From contig NC_082689.1 of assembly GCF_949987515.2 (NCBI RefSeq), positions 64,293,746 to 64,357,745 on the forward strand: 64,000 nt of DNA, in the 5' to 3' direction. Position 1 is the first letter of the stretch. Every line of letters starts with the position of its first letter. The notes beneath the pieces were generated by a model. The model had not been told where the DNA came from. It saw only the letters and a program-made list of their open reading frames with translations, and ran no database searches. The position numbers and the translations under genes are program-made. The stretch comes from Delphinus delphis (taxonomy: Eukaryota > Chordata > Mammalia > Artiodactyla > Delphinidae). Of this stretch, positions 23,255-33,709 are shown piece by piece.

Positions 23255-23915
23255 TCAATAAACACATATACCACCAGCCCTTATTAGAACCTTGTGACAT
23301 AACAGAGGATCAAACAGTAAAAATTCCTTGCCTCATTGAATTTTTGTTCTTTAGAGGAGTGGAGAATACAGACCAAAACAAAAAGGAATTAATATATTAG
23401 AAAGATACATGTCATGACAATACATAAAGAGAAGAAGGAGAGAGGCAGTGGAGTGGGGATGGGGGTGAGAGAGCAAATTTAGATAGTCAGAGGAGGCCTC
23501 ATTGAAGAGGTGACATTAAAGCAGACTTAAGGAGATGAGGGAGAGATGCATGTATATATCCTTGGAAGAGCATCACAGGCAAAGGAACAGCAGGCACAAA
23601 ATTTCTGAGATAGAGCTGGTGTGTTCTCAGAGCACTGAGGAGGCCAAGGTAGCTGGGAGGGGGTGCACAAGGGGGAGAACAATAGGAGATGAAACCAGAG
23701 AGGTGGGGTCTTGCAGACCATTCTCCAGTCTTTAGCTTTTACTCTAAGTAATACTGGGAGCCACTGAAGGGCTTTGAGCAAAGGATTTACACCATCTCAT
23801 GATGTTCAACAGGACTGCTCTGTTTGTTACCGTGGAGAGAAGAGACACTAGGAAGTAAGGTGGAAGCAAGGAGACTGATAAGTGGGCTATTGCAATAAGC
23901 TATGTGAGACAGGAT
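23255..23915 (+). repeat. L2 LINE, long copy
   Basis: Extended sense L2 3' region in correct order: CATTCAATAAACACATATAC, AGAGGAGGCCTCATTGAAGA, GGTGACATTAAAGCAGACTT, GGAAGAGCATCACAGGCAAA, ACCAGAGAGGTGGGGTCTTG, TTAGCTTTTACTCTAAGTAA, GGAGCCACTGAAGGGCTTTG, GTGGGCTATTGCAATAAGCT. The best L2 in the window. Confidence 0.85.
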
Positions 23916-23919
23916 GCCC

Positions 23920-24715
23920 TTCCACATTGGTGCCAATTGAGCCCTAATCTTTGCAGATGACGTACTTGGTTTTTTCTACTACAGCACTGGGGAGAGCATT
24001 GCCTACTTTTCTGAGGCAAACTCTTGGAGATTCTTTTCTGAATGTGCAAAATAAGAGTACAGTTTTTGTTTTGACATACTTTAAAAATAATTGTTTTAAA
24101 AGGAAACCACAACCAACCATGGCTATGATACTGAACTGTTGAAATACTAAAGAATACTAAAAAAATAAGCCATTTATATACTCCTGGGCAAGCATCTAGG
24201 TGACAAATATTTTCAAGTGGATGGGCCAAGCACTAACGAGGTGGAGGAGTGTTACTATCATAACATTTTCATTTGAATCATACCACAGAGTTTGTTATTT
24301 TTCTTTGTTTTCATTACTTATCTTTATGAAAAACTCAACGTTTTTGACTGTCTCTCCAATCAATATAGGACCAAGTCTACACTGAATAGAGTTGATTTTG
24401 TGTGCTTTTGGCAGTTTTCTTACACTTCTGAAAGTCTGAGATTTTCTTTTACAGAAAATGTGTGAGAGGGAGAGAGGTATATGTCATCCTTGCTGTCTTC
24501 AAACTCACCCCCGATACTAAATTATCTCATAGTGTAGCTGCATGTTACAATACTGAGTCCATACGCTGAAAGCATCTGCTCTACTGCTTTTATATAACCT
24601 CTGGCTAATTCATCCTTTGGTTTCACATTAGATCATCATAATAACATGGATGAGAACTAATTCTTGAAGCATGTGATCCCTGTCTTTTCAGGGCCTCTGT
24701 ACCTTGAAAGAGAGA
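23920..24715. other. Unassigned sequence
   Basis: No gene or repeat was recognised. Opposed frames at 23900-24385 lack motifs. Confidence 0.45.
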
Positions 24716-24724
24716 ATTCGAGAA

Positions 24725-24933
24725 CAATGGTTCTCTACCAGGGTGATTTGGTACCCCAGGGGACATTTGGCAATGCCTGGAGACATTTTAAATGATCAGT
24801 TTTGGGGAGAGGAAGTTTCTGGCACCTGATGGCTAGGCATTCTGCCAAACATCCTACAGGGCACTGGACAGCTCCCACGGACACAGAATCATCTAATCCC
24901 AAATGTCGGTAGTAGTGAGATTGAGAAACCCTG
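24725..24933 (+). mobile_element. MER20 hAT-Charlie element, near full length
   Basis: About 209 bp from CAATGGTTCTCTACCAGGG to TTGAGAAACCCTG, covering the interior GGGGACATTTGGCAATGCCT and TAGGCATTCTGCCAAACATC. Flanking 8-mers TTCGAGAA (24717) and TTCTAGAA (24934) match at 7 of 8 positions, as expected for the 8-bp TSD of hAT elements. Non-autonomous, no coding capacity. Confidence 0.9.
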
Positions 24934-24944
24934 TTCTAGAACAA

Positions 24945-26400
24945 GAGCTGAGAAGCACTTGAATGAGGTGGATGGCATTCCAAGCAGACAGAACTTTTCA
25001 TCAGTTTGAAGACATCAAACTGTACAGAATGGTCCTCCTGGGGCTACAGTGAGTTAATGCTCCTCCACAACTGTCTTTTCCATAGAGTAACTCAAGCAGC
25101 AGTTCAGGACCTGCCATAGTATATTACAGAAGTTGCTTCGGGCTTTAATGAAATACAAAGGGCTATAAAAGCATCTTCTATAAAATACTAATGAGATTTT
25201 GCACACTGTAATTGAGGGACAAGAGGGTGACAACATCGCTTCCCAGATTTAAAGGAATATTTTCCCACTTACTCACTTAATTTCTTTTGTAGCCTCAGTG
25301 ATGATGGTAAGTGTGCACCCTACGTGGAGGATTTAAGCCCCAATGCACGATGAAGAAAACCCAAAGATTATAACATATCCTTCTCTCTTTTCATTCCAGT
25401 TGATCAAACATACATCTGAAAACTACAAATTGCATTAACAATGACAAACTATCAGGAACAATTTTTCAAAGGCTATTTATCAAATTTGTAAATGTGATGA
25501 GGCAGTCCAGAAAATTCCCCCTTGCTACCTATTTCATCAATTCTCAGAAACAGCATATTTTCACCTTTTAACCTTTCTGAAACAAGGTTTATCTTACAAC
25601 ACAACGCCTCATGCAATCACTGTCAGCCAGGGAGCAGTCATGCTGTAGTTATGTGAAAGCCTTCTGATAAGATAAAGAAAATGTCACCATCAGTGTATCC
25701 TTCATTTGATAAAACAAAGGTGGTTCCCTAGAAGTTGGTAAACAGAGGCATAAGCCAACATTTTCTGGCCACAGTAAGACAAAAATGGGTACTGAAAGGA
25801 GGATCCAGACCCTCAGAAATTGTGTTTTGAAAGATCCTTTATAGATATTAATTCACACACTCCCTTCATGAATTATTCTAGAAATAGTCTGCAAGCAATT
25901 AGAATATGGAAAGTATTCAGGTCCCTGTGGCCTGAAAAGCCAAATCACAATAATAGAATCTTCTCTCAAGATACCTTTGCCATCACAGCAGAGAACAGCA
26001 AGCTCTTCTTTCTACTAAGTATCGCTTGAACTCATCTGAACTGCACTAATATTCTTCCCTGACCTACCGGGCTGTTTCTGGTCCCTTAAAACACAGACCA
26101 GCTACACAGCACAGTACCCATCATTATTCACATTTCCACAAAGTAGAGAACCACACAGTAGGAGGGAAGACAAACAGCTACAGTTAGTTTCTTGTAATAA
26201 CTTCCGAGGTTTGCATCGTTGACTTAGGAACATCTATGAGGAGAGAGAGCTCCAAGTGCTCAAGTGACAAAATCCACTTCCCAAATAATGCTGCACAAAC
26301 TTAAAATTTCCCTGCCAAAGAGTATTGCTATGTTTATGAAATGTCAGTTAGTTTACAAAATAAAAAGACCTTCTATCTGGAGCTGGGCAAATGATATGTA
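24945..26400. other. Unique sequence, no feature recognised
   Basis: No gene or repeat family was recognised over 1.4 kb. Short frames (25054-25236, 25820-26029) carry no recognisable domain. Confidence 0.5.
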
Positions 26401-26407
26401 GGGCAGC

Positions 26408-26983
26408 TGTATCCCAAGGGCTTGTTGGGGCCTAGAGCAGGCTTCCCCCAAAATATGTCTCAATGGCATATTGATTATTTTGAATTAAAGTTACTTAAGA
26501 AGCAGCTGATGCAAGAGGGACACTTGGACCCCACCCCCACCCCCGCCGTCTCCCTGAAGGCAGGGAATAAATCTCTCATGTGAAAGGTATACCCCCTGCA
26601 TCTAGAGGCAGAAGGATACCCTTATCACCAGAGATAGGAAATTTGGGGCCAAGAAGCCTGTGTAAACAAACCTTATTACTTCTTTAATTTACTACTCAAA
26701 GCCCAAATCCAAGCCCAAACTCTGTTTAGATTCTTCACTAATTAAGCACCCAAAGCCTATTTCTTTGTCTTGTTAATTCCTCAGTTACTTACTGTTTCTT
26801 TGTCTGAAACATATAAAGTCTGCCTGCTTAGGTCACTTCTTAGGTCCCATTTCCATGAGATTTCCTTGCACATGAATTAAAATTTGTTTCTTTTTCTCCA
26901 GTTAACCTGTCTTGTGTCAGTTTATTATTAGTCCAACCACAAGAACTCAAGGGGTAGAGGGGGAAATTTCCCCCTCTCGGACA
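26408..26983 (+). mobile_element. Solo endogenous-retroviral LTR, family undetermined
   Basis: LTR organisation: a U3-like stretch, a TATAAA box at 26812, a poly-A signal AATTAAA at 26875, then a T/CT-rich R-U5 ending GGTAGAGGGGGAAATTTCCC...GGACA. No retroviral gene or primer-binding site follows the end, so it is a solo LTR. Boundaries are estimates from TG/CA ends and no target duplication was found. The end pattern suggests class III (ERVL-like), tentatively. Confidence 0.65.
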
Positions 26984-26984
26984 G

Positions 26985-27650
26985 GCTCTTTCCAGAAAAT
27001 AACCTTCTTGGGGAAGACCAGACTCAGAGCAAGAGAAACAGGCTTCCTGAAACTGGGATAAAAATTGGAATTAGGTACCACTCACTTCTGGAATTGGGGA
27101 ACCATCATTACTAGTCATCATTCACAAGCAGGAGCAGCTGAGGCTCTGGTTCCAGGGTAGAAGTGAAGATTTTTCCTCCACTGTAAGAAGAAGGGAGGAG
27201 ATTTCCTATCTCTGAAATGCCCTAAGACTCAACTATTGCTGATCTGAGAGAGATGTCAACTCACTAGTGTCTCCCTGCAAAAGAGCCCTCACATAAGTAA
27301 TCCACATCAGACTACAGAAATATTTCACAACAGAGTAGTTAATATAACCTCTTCAGAGGTGTTTCTCTGGCTTTACCATAGGCTGGTAGTGGGGCAAGAA
27401 GAGAGAACCCAACACAGGCAGACTTCCCAGTAACTGGATCACTGCCTACAATCCACTAAAAATAATATTTTACTTTACATTTTTTTTCTCCTGCATCTGT
27501 ACAATTTATGTAAATGTCTGAGGAACCAAAGACATCTAGAAAGTAATGAAGAAATAATATGTAAAATAAGTATTCCACAATGTAGTAGAATAAAATTTTG
27601 AATATACGTAGTGTCAATTTTTAAAGTTTCCCTTATGGTTTATTTTGAAG
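26985..27650. other. Unassigned sequence
   Basis: No gene was recognised. The segment after the LTR lacks any gag-, pol- or env-like frame. Confidence 0.45.
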
Positions 27651-27653
27651 AAA

Positions 27654-27709
27654 TTTCAATGCCTTTATCTAGTAAGATTTCAAAGTTGAAGTTTTCATCT
27701 GACTGGTCA
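27654..27709 (+). repeat. Left 56-bp target-site duplication of the composite L1
   Basis: A 56-bp stretch from TTTCAATGCC to GACTGGTCA recurs at 31243-31298 with one C/T difference, exactly flanking the L1. Confidence 0.95.
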
Positions 27710-29094
27710 ATGAAGAAATGGACAAATTTCTAGAAATACAATCTCCCAAGACTGAACCAGGAAGAAATAGAAAATATGAACAGACCAATTACCAGTAATG
27801 AAATTGAATCAATAATAAAAAAAAAAACTTCCCAACAATAAAACGTTCAGGACCAGATGGCTTCCAAGGTAAATTCTATCAAACATTTGGAGAAGAGTTA
27901 ACATCTGTTCTTCTCAAACTATTCCAAAAAATTAGAGAGAAAGGAATGCTTCTGAATTCATTGTATAAGGCCACCATCACCCTGATTCCAAAACCAGACA
28001 AAGATATTACCAATAAGGAAAATTGCAGGTATCACTGATATTGAACATAGATGCAAAAATCCTCAAAAAATATTAGCAAACTGAATCCAACAATACGTTA
28101 AAAGGATCATACATCTTGATCAAGTGGGATTTATTGCAGGGATGCAAAGATTTTTAATATCTGGAAATCAATGTGATATACCACATTAACAAATTAAAGA
28201 ATATAAATCGTATGATCATCTCAATCGATGCAGAAAAAGCTTTTGTCAAAATTCAACATCCATTTATGATAAAAATTTTCCAGAAAGTGGGTATAGAGGG
28301 AACATATCTCAACATAATAAAAGTCATATATGATGAGCCCACAACTAACACCATACTCAACAGTGAAAAGTTGAAAGTATTTCCTCTTAGATCAGGAACA
28401 AGACAAGGATGTCCACTCTCACCATTTTTATTCAACATAGTATTGTAAGTCCTAGCCACAGCAATCAGAAAAGACAAAGAAATAAAAGGAATCCGAATAG
28501 GAAAGGAAGTAAAACTGTCACTGTTTGCAGGTGACATGATACTATACATAGAAAATCCTAAAGATGCCACGAAAAAATTACTAGAGTTCATTAATGAATT
28601 TGGTAAAGTTGCAGCATACAAAATTAATATACAGAAATCTGTACCAATTCTGTATACTAACAATGAACTATCAGAAAGAGTAATTAAGGAAACAATCCCA
28701 TTTACAATCACACCAAAAAGAATAAAATACCTAGGAATAAACCTACCTAAAGAAGTAAAACCCCGGTACTCTGAAAACTATTAAGACACTGATGAAAGAA
28801 ATTGAAGAGGACACAAACAGATGGAAACATACCATGTTTATGGATTGGAAGACTCAGTACTTTTAAAATGACCATACTACCCAAGCACTCTAGAGATTCA
28901 ATGCAGTCCCTATCAAATTATCAATGGCAATTTTCATTGAACTGGAACAAAAAAATTTAAAAATTTGTTTGGAAACACAAAGACCCTGAATAGCCAAATC
29001 AATCTCGAGAAAGAAAAATGGAGCTGGAGGAATCATGCTCCCTGACTTCAGACTGTATTACAAAGCTACAGTCATCAAAACAGTATGGTACTGG

Positions 29095-29146
<52 letters not shown>

Positions 29147-29847
29147 TCAATGGAATAGGATAGAAAGCCTGGAAATAAACCCATGCACTTATGTTCAGTT
29201 AATCTATGACAAAGGAGGCAAGAATATACACTGGAGAAAAGACAGCCTCTTCAATAAGTGGTGCTGAGAAAACTGGACAGCTACATGTAAAAGAATGAAA
29301 TTAGAATATTCTCTAATACCATATACAAAAATAAACTAAAAATGGATTAAAGACCTAAATGTAAGAAAAGAAAGCATAAAATGCATAGAAGAAAACATAG
29401 ATGGAACACTGACATAAATTGTAGCCATTTTTTTGGATCTGTCTCTTAAAGCAAAGGAAACAAAAGCAAAAATAAATGGGACCTAAACTTAAAAGCTTTT
29501 GCACAGCAAAGGAAACTATCAACAAACAAAAAAACAAACCTACTAAATGGGAGAAAATATTTGCAAATGACATGACCAATAAATGGTTAATATCCAAAAT
29601 ATATAAACAGCTCATATAAGTCAATACCAAAAACAAAAAACAAAAAAACAAACAAATGGGCAGAACACCTGAATAGACAGTTTTCCAAATATCTATTGGA
29701 AGATATACACAGGGTCAATAGGCACAAGAAAAAAATGCTCAACATTTTTAATCATCAGAGAAATGCAAATTAAAACCACAGTGAGGTATCACCTCACGTC
29801 TGTCAGAATGGCTATAATCAAAAAGAATACAAATAACAAATGTTGCC
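27710..29847 (+). pseudogene. L1 ORF2 relic, first segment (RT domain onward)
   Basis: Translates piecewise to L1 ORF2. The frame 28173-28448 covers the RT fingers/palm with the [19 protein letters not shown] box. The next box reads LFAGDMILY at about 28519-28545 where functional L1 has FADD, so one catalytic aspartate is replaced by glycine. The frame 28536-28784 continues through the thumb ([14 protein letters not shown]). Several stops and frameshifts separate the pieces. Ends without a 3' UTR at the junction near 29848. A reverse transcriptase of this type would have acted in L1 target-primed integration; this copy cannot. Confidence 0.9.
29096..29143 (+). repeat. (CA)n microsatellite grown inside L1 ORF2
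   Basis: A CA/CG-containing dinucleotide run in place of the short ACACA-rich stretch that L1 ORF2 has after GGTACTGGCAC. Confidence 0.95.
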
Positions 29848-29849
29848 AC

Positions 29850-30917
29850 ACACCTATGGTCAATTAATCTTTGACAAAGGAGGCAAGAGTATACATTGGT
29901 GAAAAGACAGTCTCTTCAGCAAGTGATGTTGGGAAAGCTGGACAGCTGCATGTAAATCAATGAAGTTAGAACACTCCCTCACACCATACACAACAATAAA
30001 CTCTATATGGCTTAAAGACTTAAATATAAGACATGACACTGTAAAACTCCTAGAAGAGAACACAGGCAAAACATTCTCTTGACATAAATCGTACCAGTGT
30101 TTTCATAGGTCAGTCTCCCAAGGCAATAGAAATGAAAGCAAAAATAAACAAATGGGGCTTAATCAAACTTATACGCTTTTGCAGAGCAAAGAAAGCCATA
30201 AACAAAATGAAAAGACCACATACGGACCTGGAGAAAATATCTGCAAATGATGTGACTGACAAGGGATTAATTTCTAAAATATACAAATGCTCATACAACT
30301 CAATGACAAAAAACCAAAAAACCCAATCAAAAAATGGGCAGAAGACCTAAATAGACATTTCTCCAAAGAAGACATATAGATAGCCAACAGGCACACGAAA
30401 AGATGCTCAACATCACTAATTATTAGAGACATGTAAATCAAAACTACAATGAGGTATCACATCACACCCGTCAGAATGGCCATCATCAAAAAAATCTATA
30501 AACAATAAATGCTAGAGAGGGTGTGGAGAAAAGGGAACCCTCTTGCCCTATTGGTGGGAATGTAAATTGATACAGCCACTATGCAGAACAGTATGGGGGT
30601 TCCTTAAAAAACTAAAAATAGAACTACCACATGACCCAGCAATCCCACTCCTGGGCATATACCCGGAGAAAACTATAACTCAAGAAGACACATGCACCCC
30701 AATGTTCATTGCAGCACTATTTATAAGAGCCAGGACTTGGAAGCAACCTATATGTCTATTGACAGATGAATGGATAAAGTACATGTCGTATATATACACA
30801 ATGGAATACTACTTGGCTATAAAAAAGAATAATATTTTGCCATTTGCAACAACATGGATGGACTTGGAGGGCATTTTGCTAAGCGAAATAAGTCAGACAG
30901 AGACAAACACTGTATGA
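29850..30917 (+). pseudogene. L1 ORF2 relic, second segment (C-terminal part)
   Basis: Begins at the equivalent of 29184 in the first segment (CACCTATGGTCAATTAATCT) and runs to the ORF2 stop at 30915-30917. The last 124 codons (30543-30917) are open and show LLGIYPEKT and DEWIKYMSYIYTMEYYLAIK, the normal L1 ORF2 C-terminus. Upstream parts are broken by frameshifts. The L1 3' UTR follows. Confidence 0.9.
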
Positions 30918-31242
30918 TATCACTTATATGTGGAACAGACTAGTAAATATAACAAAACAGAAATAGAGTCACAGATACAAAGAACAAACTAGTGGTTACC
31001 AGGGGGAAGATGAAAAGTGGAAGTAGCAAGATAGGGATAGGGGATCAAGAGGTACAAACTTCTATGTATAAAATAAATAAGCTACAAGGATATATCATAC
31101 AGCACAGGGAATGTAGCCAATATTTTGTAATAACTATAAATGGAGTATAACTAAAAAATTGTGAATCACTGCGTTGTACACCTGAGACATATAATATTAT
31201 ACATCAACTATACCTCAATAAAAATTAAATTAAAAAGATTTT

Positions 31243-31298
31243 TTTCAATGCTTTTATCTAGTAAGATTTCAAAGTTGAAGTTTTCATCTGACTGGTCA
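31243..31298 (+). repeat. Right 56-bp target-site duplication of the composite L1
   Basis: Second copy of the 56-bp flank, directly after the L1 A/T-rich end; one mismatch to 27654-27709. Confidence 0.95.
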
Positions 31299-31299
31299 C

Positions 31300-32455
31300 T
31301 TGCCAAAAGGCTTCCGTATAACTACACATATTGAACTACCTTGTAGTACTTGTATTGCAACCTTGAGTCAAAGAAGCATAACAGAACAACTGTTAAGAAA
31401 GGCCAAAAACTAAAATACCTTTAAAAATTAGAAACAAATAATACAGGAAATAGCCCAGGATATTTTCTAATTAAAGCTTTTATACCAGTTCCACAATTTC
31501 ATCCATTCAGATATACCTTTTGTCTCCACCTCTGATTTAGTTCTTTTGTTTTTCCAAAGTGCAATCAATTTCTAAATCACAGAATTATGGACTTTTTAAA
31601 GTGAAACATTAACAACTGAATAGTAGTGATAAAAATTAACTCAAAATTAACTCAAAAAGAAAAATGACAAGTGATTCTTATATTTACATCTACAACTCTG
31701 GGCAAAAATCTGGGAAAACTAGTTTAAAAAGATAAAAGTAAATTAGAATTTGTTGCTCCTTAGCAATCAGTTTTGTAATATTATCATATATTCTTAGCGC
31801 TGGGTAGGACTTTTGGGATCGTCTAGTTCAAACTCCGGTCAGATACCTAAATCTATATAGCATCCTGTGGCAGCAGCCATTCAGATTTTATTTAAATGCC
31901 TCAAATCTATATAACATTCAGGTGATGACCTTACTTCATATTTCTTAGGAGTAAATAGCTATCGTCAGCCAGGAAATGGCTTATCTTCCTATCATGAAAT
32001 ACGTCAGCCTAGTCATACACTTTGCCAGTGATGTGCTGGTAAATGTTTCCCAAACAGGAGTCCATGAAAAATAAAAGCCTTGATTTGTATCATTTGCTGA
32101 TTCCCGTGGTGAAAATACCTAGGTCAGGTTCTCTGACAGCGAAGTTCAGAAGAGATGCACATTATCTCTTCTCATGAACAATCCTTCCCTTTTGTTACTG
32201 TGATAAGGACGGTCTGTCAAAGGCCAATCCCTCAATTTTAGTTCTCAATCCAACCCCCTCTAATTTTCTCAAAACTTCACTCACAGATAAACTTCCTCTC
32301 TCCTAAATCATCAATTTATCTACTTCTGGAGGAATCTTCCTACCATCATCTATCATGATATGTATGATCACAGCATTCTCTTTTAGTCTTTAAATAGCAT
32401 TCATTAGTACTTGATAGTTCTTGTATGTTTAATTCTTAAAATGTATTCAAATTCT
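31300..32455. other. Unassigned sequence
   Basis: No gene was recognised. The piece near 31790-31930 (GGGATCGTCTAGTTCAAACT) resembles an old interspersed repeat whose family I cannot name. Confidence 0.4.
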
Positions 32456-32459
32456 GTCT

Positions 32460-32575
32460 CCTCAGTTAGAATGTAAGTCTTACATGTTCAGAGGCATTCT
32501 TTGGCTTGCTCACAGCCTTATCTCCAGAAGCTACAATAGTTCCAGGCACACAGTACGTACCCAATGAGTAGTCAC
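32460..32575 (-). repeat. L2 LINE 3' fragment (antisense)
   Basis: TCAGTTAGAATGTAAGTCTT, TAGTTCCAGGCACACAGTAC and ACCCAATGAGTAG follow the antisense L2 3' end. Confidence 0.6.
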
Positions 32576-32579
32576 CAAT

Positions 32580-33535
32580 TTATGGAAAGAATAGGAAACT
32601 TCATAGTACGGCTTTTTTGTTTTGATAGAACTTATTGTTAGAAATTGCTTCTTTATGTTGGTAGGAATGAACGTTCTAATTCTACTGGTTTCAGATATGC
32701 TAATTAAGATAAATGAATAGAGTTCGCGTGCTGATTCTTTAAAGAACAAGGAAAGGATAGGGCATGGATGAATCATCAAATACCTTAACCAATTAGCTGA
32801 GGGAATCATACCAGTTTGAAAGTAATCAAATACATGCTTACCTATCCTTATATTACACATTCTTATAAAGTATACCACACTAATTTAATTTGCTGTTCAT
32901 TGATAAATGCCCTGACCATTAATATTCAGGAAGGATCAAAAAACCTTGTTATTTGTTCCTTGGTTATAACTCCTGGTAAATGAATTATAATGTCATATAT
33001 TTTCACATTAGAAAATAAAGTTAACTGATAAGATTTTATCTGAATTCCAAGAATATGGTCTTTCTTAAACATTTTGGTAATGGATGACTAAATAACTCAT
33101 CAAAATGACCCCTGCTCCCTTTTTCTGTGGACACATACATCTTTCAGCATTGATACTGCCCCCTCTCAGGCTGTTGTGCAGGCTTCTATACCCCAGCCCA
33201 CTCCTTAAATATTCGTGACCCTTAAGTTTTCTTCCCTGGGCTCTCTGCTTTTTCCTCTCTGCATACTCTCCCCTGTTGATCTCAGCCAGTCCTGATGTTT
33301 CAATGATCAAAAGCGGACAATTCCCCAGATTTTATTCTCCAGCCCAAATCTCTCTCTTGAGCTTCAAAATTCACAAACTCAGCTGTCCACCGGATTTCTC
33401 CATTCGAATATAACACAAGTATCTCAAAGGACAGGTTCCAAACTGAACATAACTTCCTCCAACACCCTCTCAGCCCTCTTCTGTCTTCCAACTTTGCCTA
33501 TCTCAGAGAATGGTACCACCTTCCATCCAGTTGAA
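32580..33535. other. Unassigned sequence
   Basis: No gene was recognised. Minus-strand frames at 32531-32878, 33065-33310 and 33300-33491 show no motif I recognise. Confidence 0.45.
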
Positions 33536-33539
33536 AAAC

Positions 33540-33705
33540 TATTTTCTCCTCTATCATAAACCTTTATTACACTCATTCTGAGTTGCCTCTTTCCTTATTG
33601 TCTCCCTCACTAGAGAGTGAGCCCTATCTTCACCAAAGCATCTCCGGCACCCAGCGGCATACTTATCAAACATAAGTTCTCAGTAAGTATTTATTGAAAC
33701 TTATT
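33540..33705 (-). repeat. L2 LINE 3' fragment (antisense)
   Basis: CTCACTAGAGAGTGAGCCCT, CCGGCACCCAGCGGCATACT and TCTCAGTAAGTATTTATTGA match the antisense L2 3' end in order. Confidence 0.65.
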
Positions 33706-33709
33706 TTTC

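Larger units (their letters stand above)
27710..31242 (+). mobile_element. Composite 5'-truncated L1 with a repeated ORF2 segment
   Basis: Starts inside ORF2 just before the RT domain and ends in an L1 3' UTR and A-rich tail. At about 29848 the sequence stops in the C-terminal ORF2 part and jumps back to an upstream ORF2 position already passed near 29184, then runs to the normal 3' end. The 56-bp TSD encloses the whole unit, so it appears to have arrived in one event. All coding parts are broken by stops and frameshifts. Confidence 0.93.
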
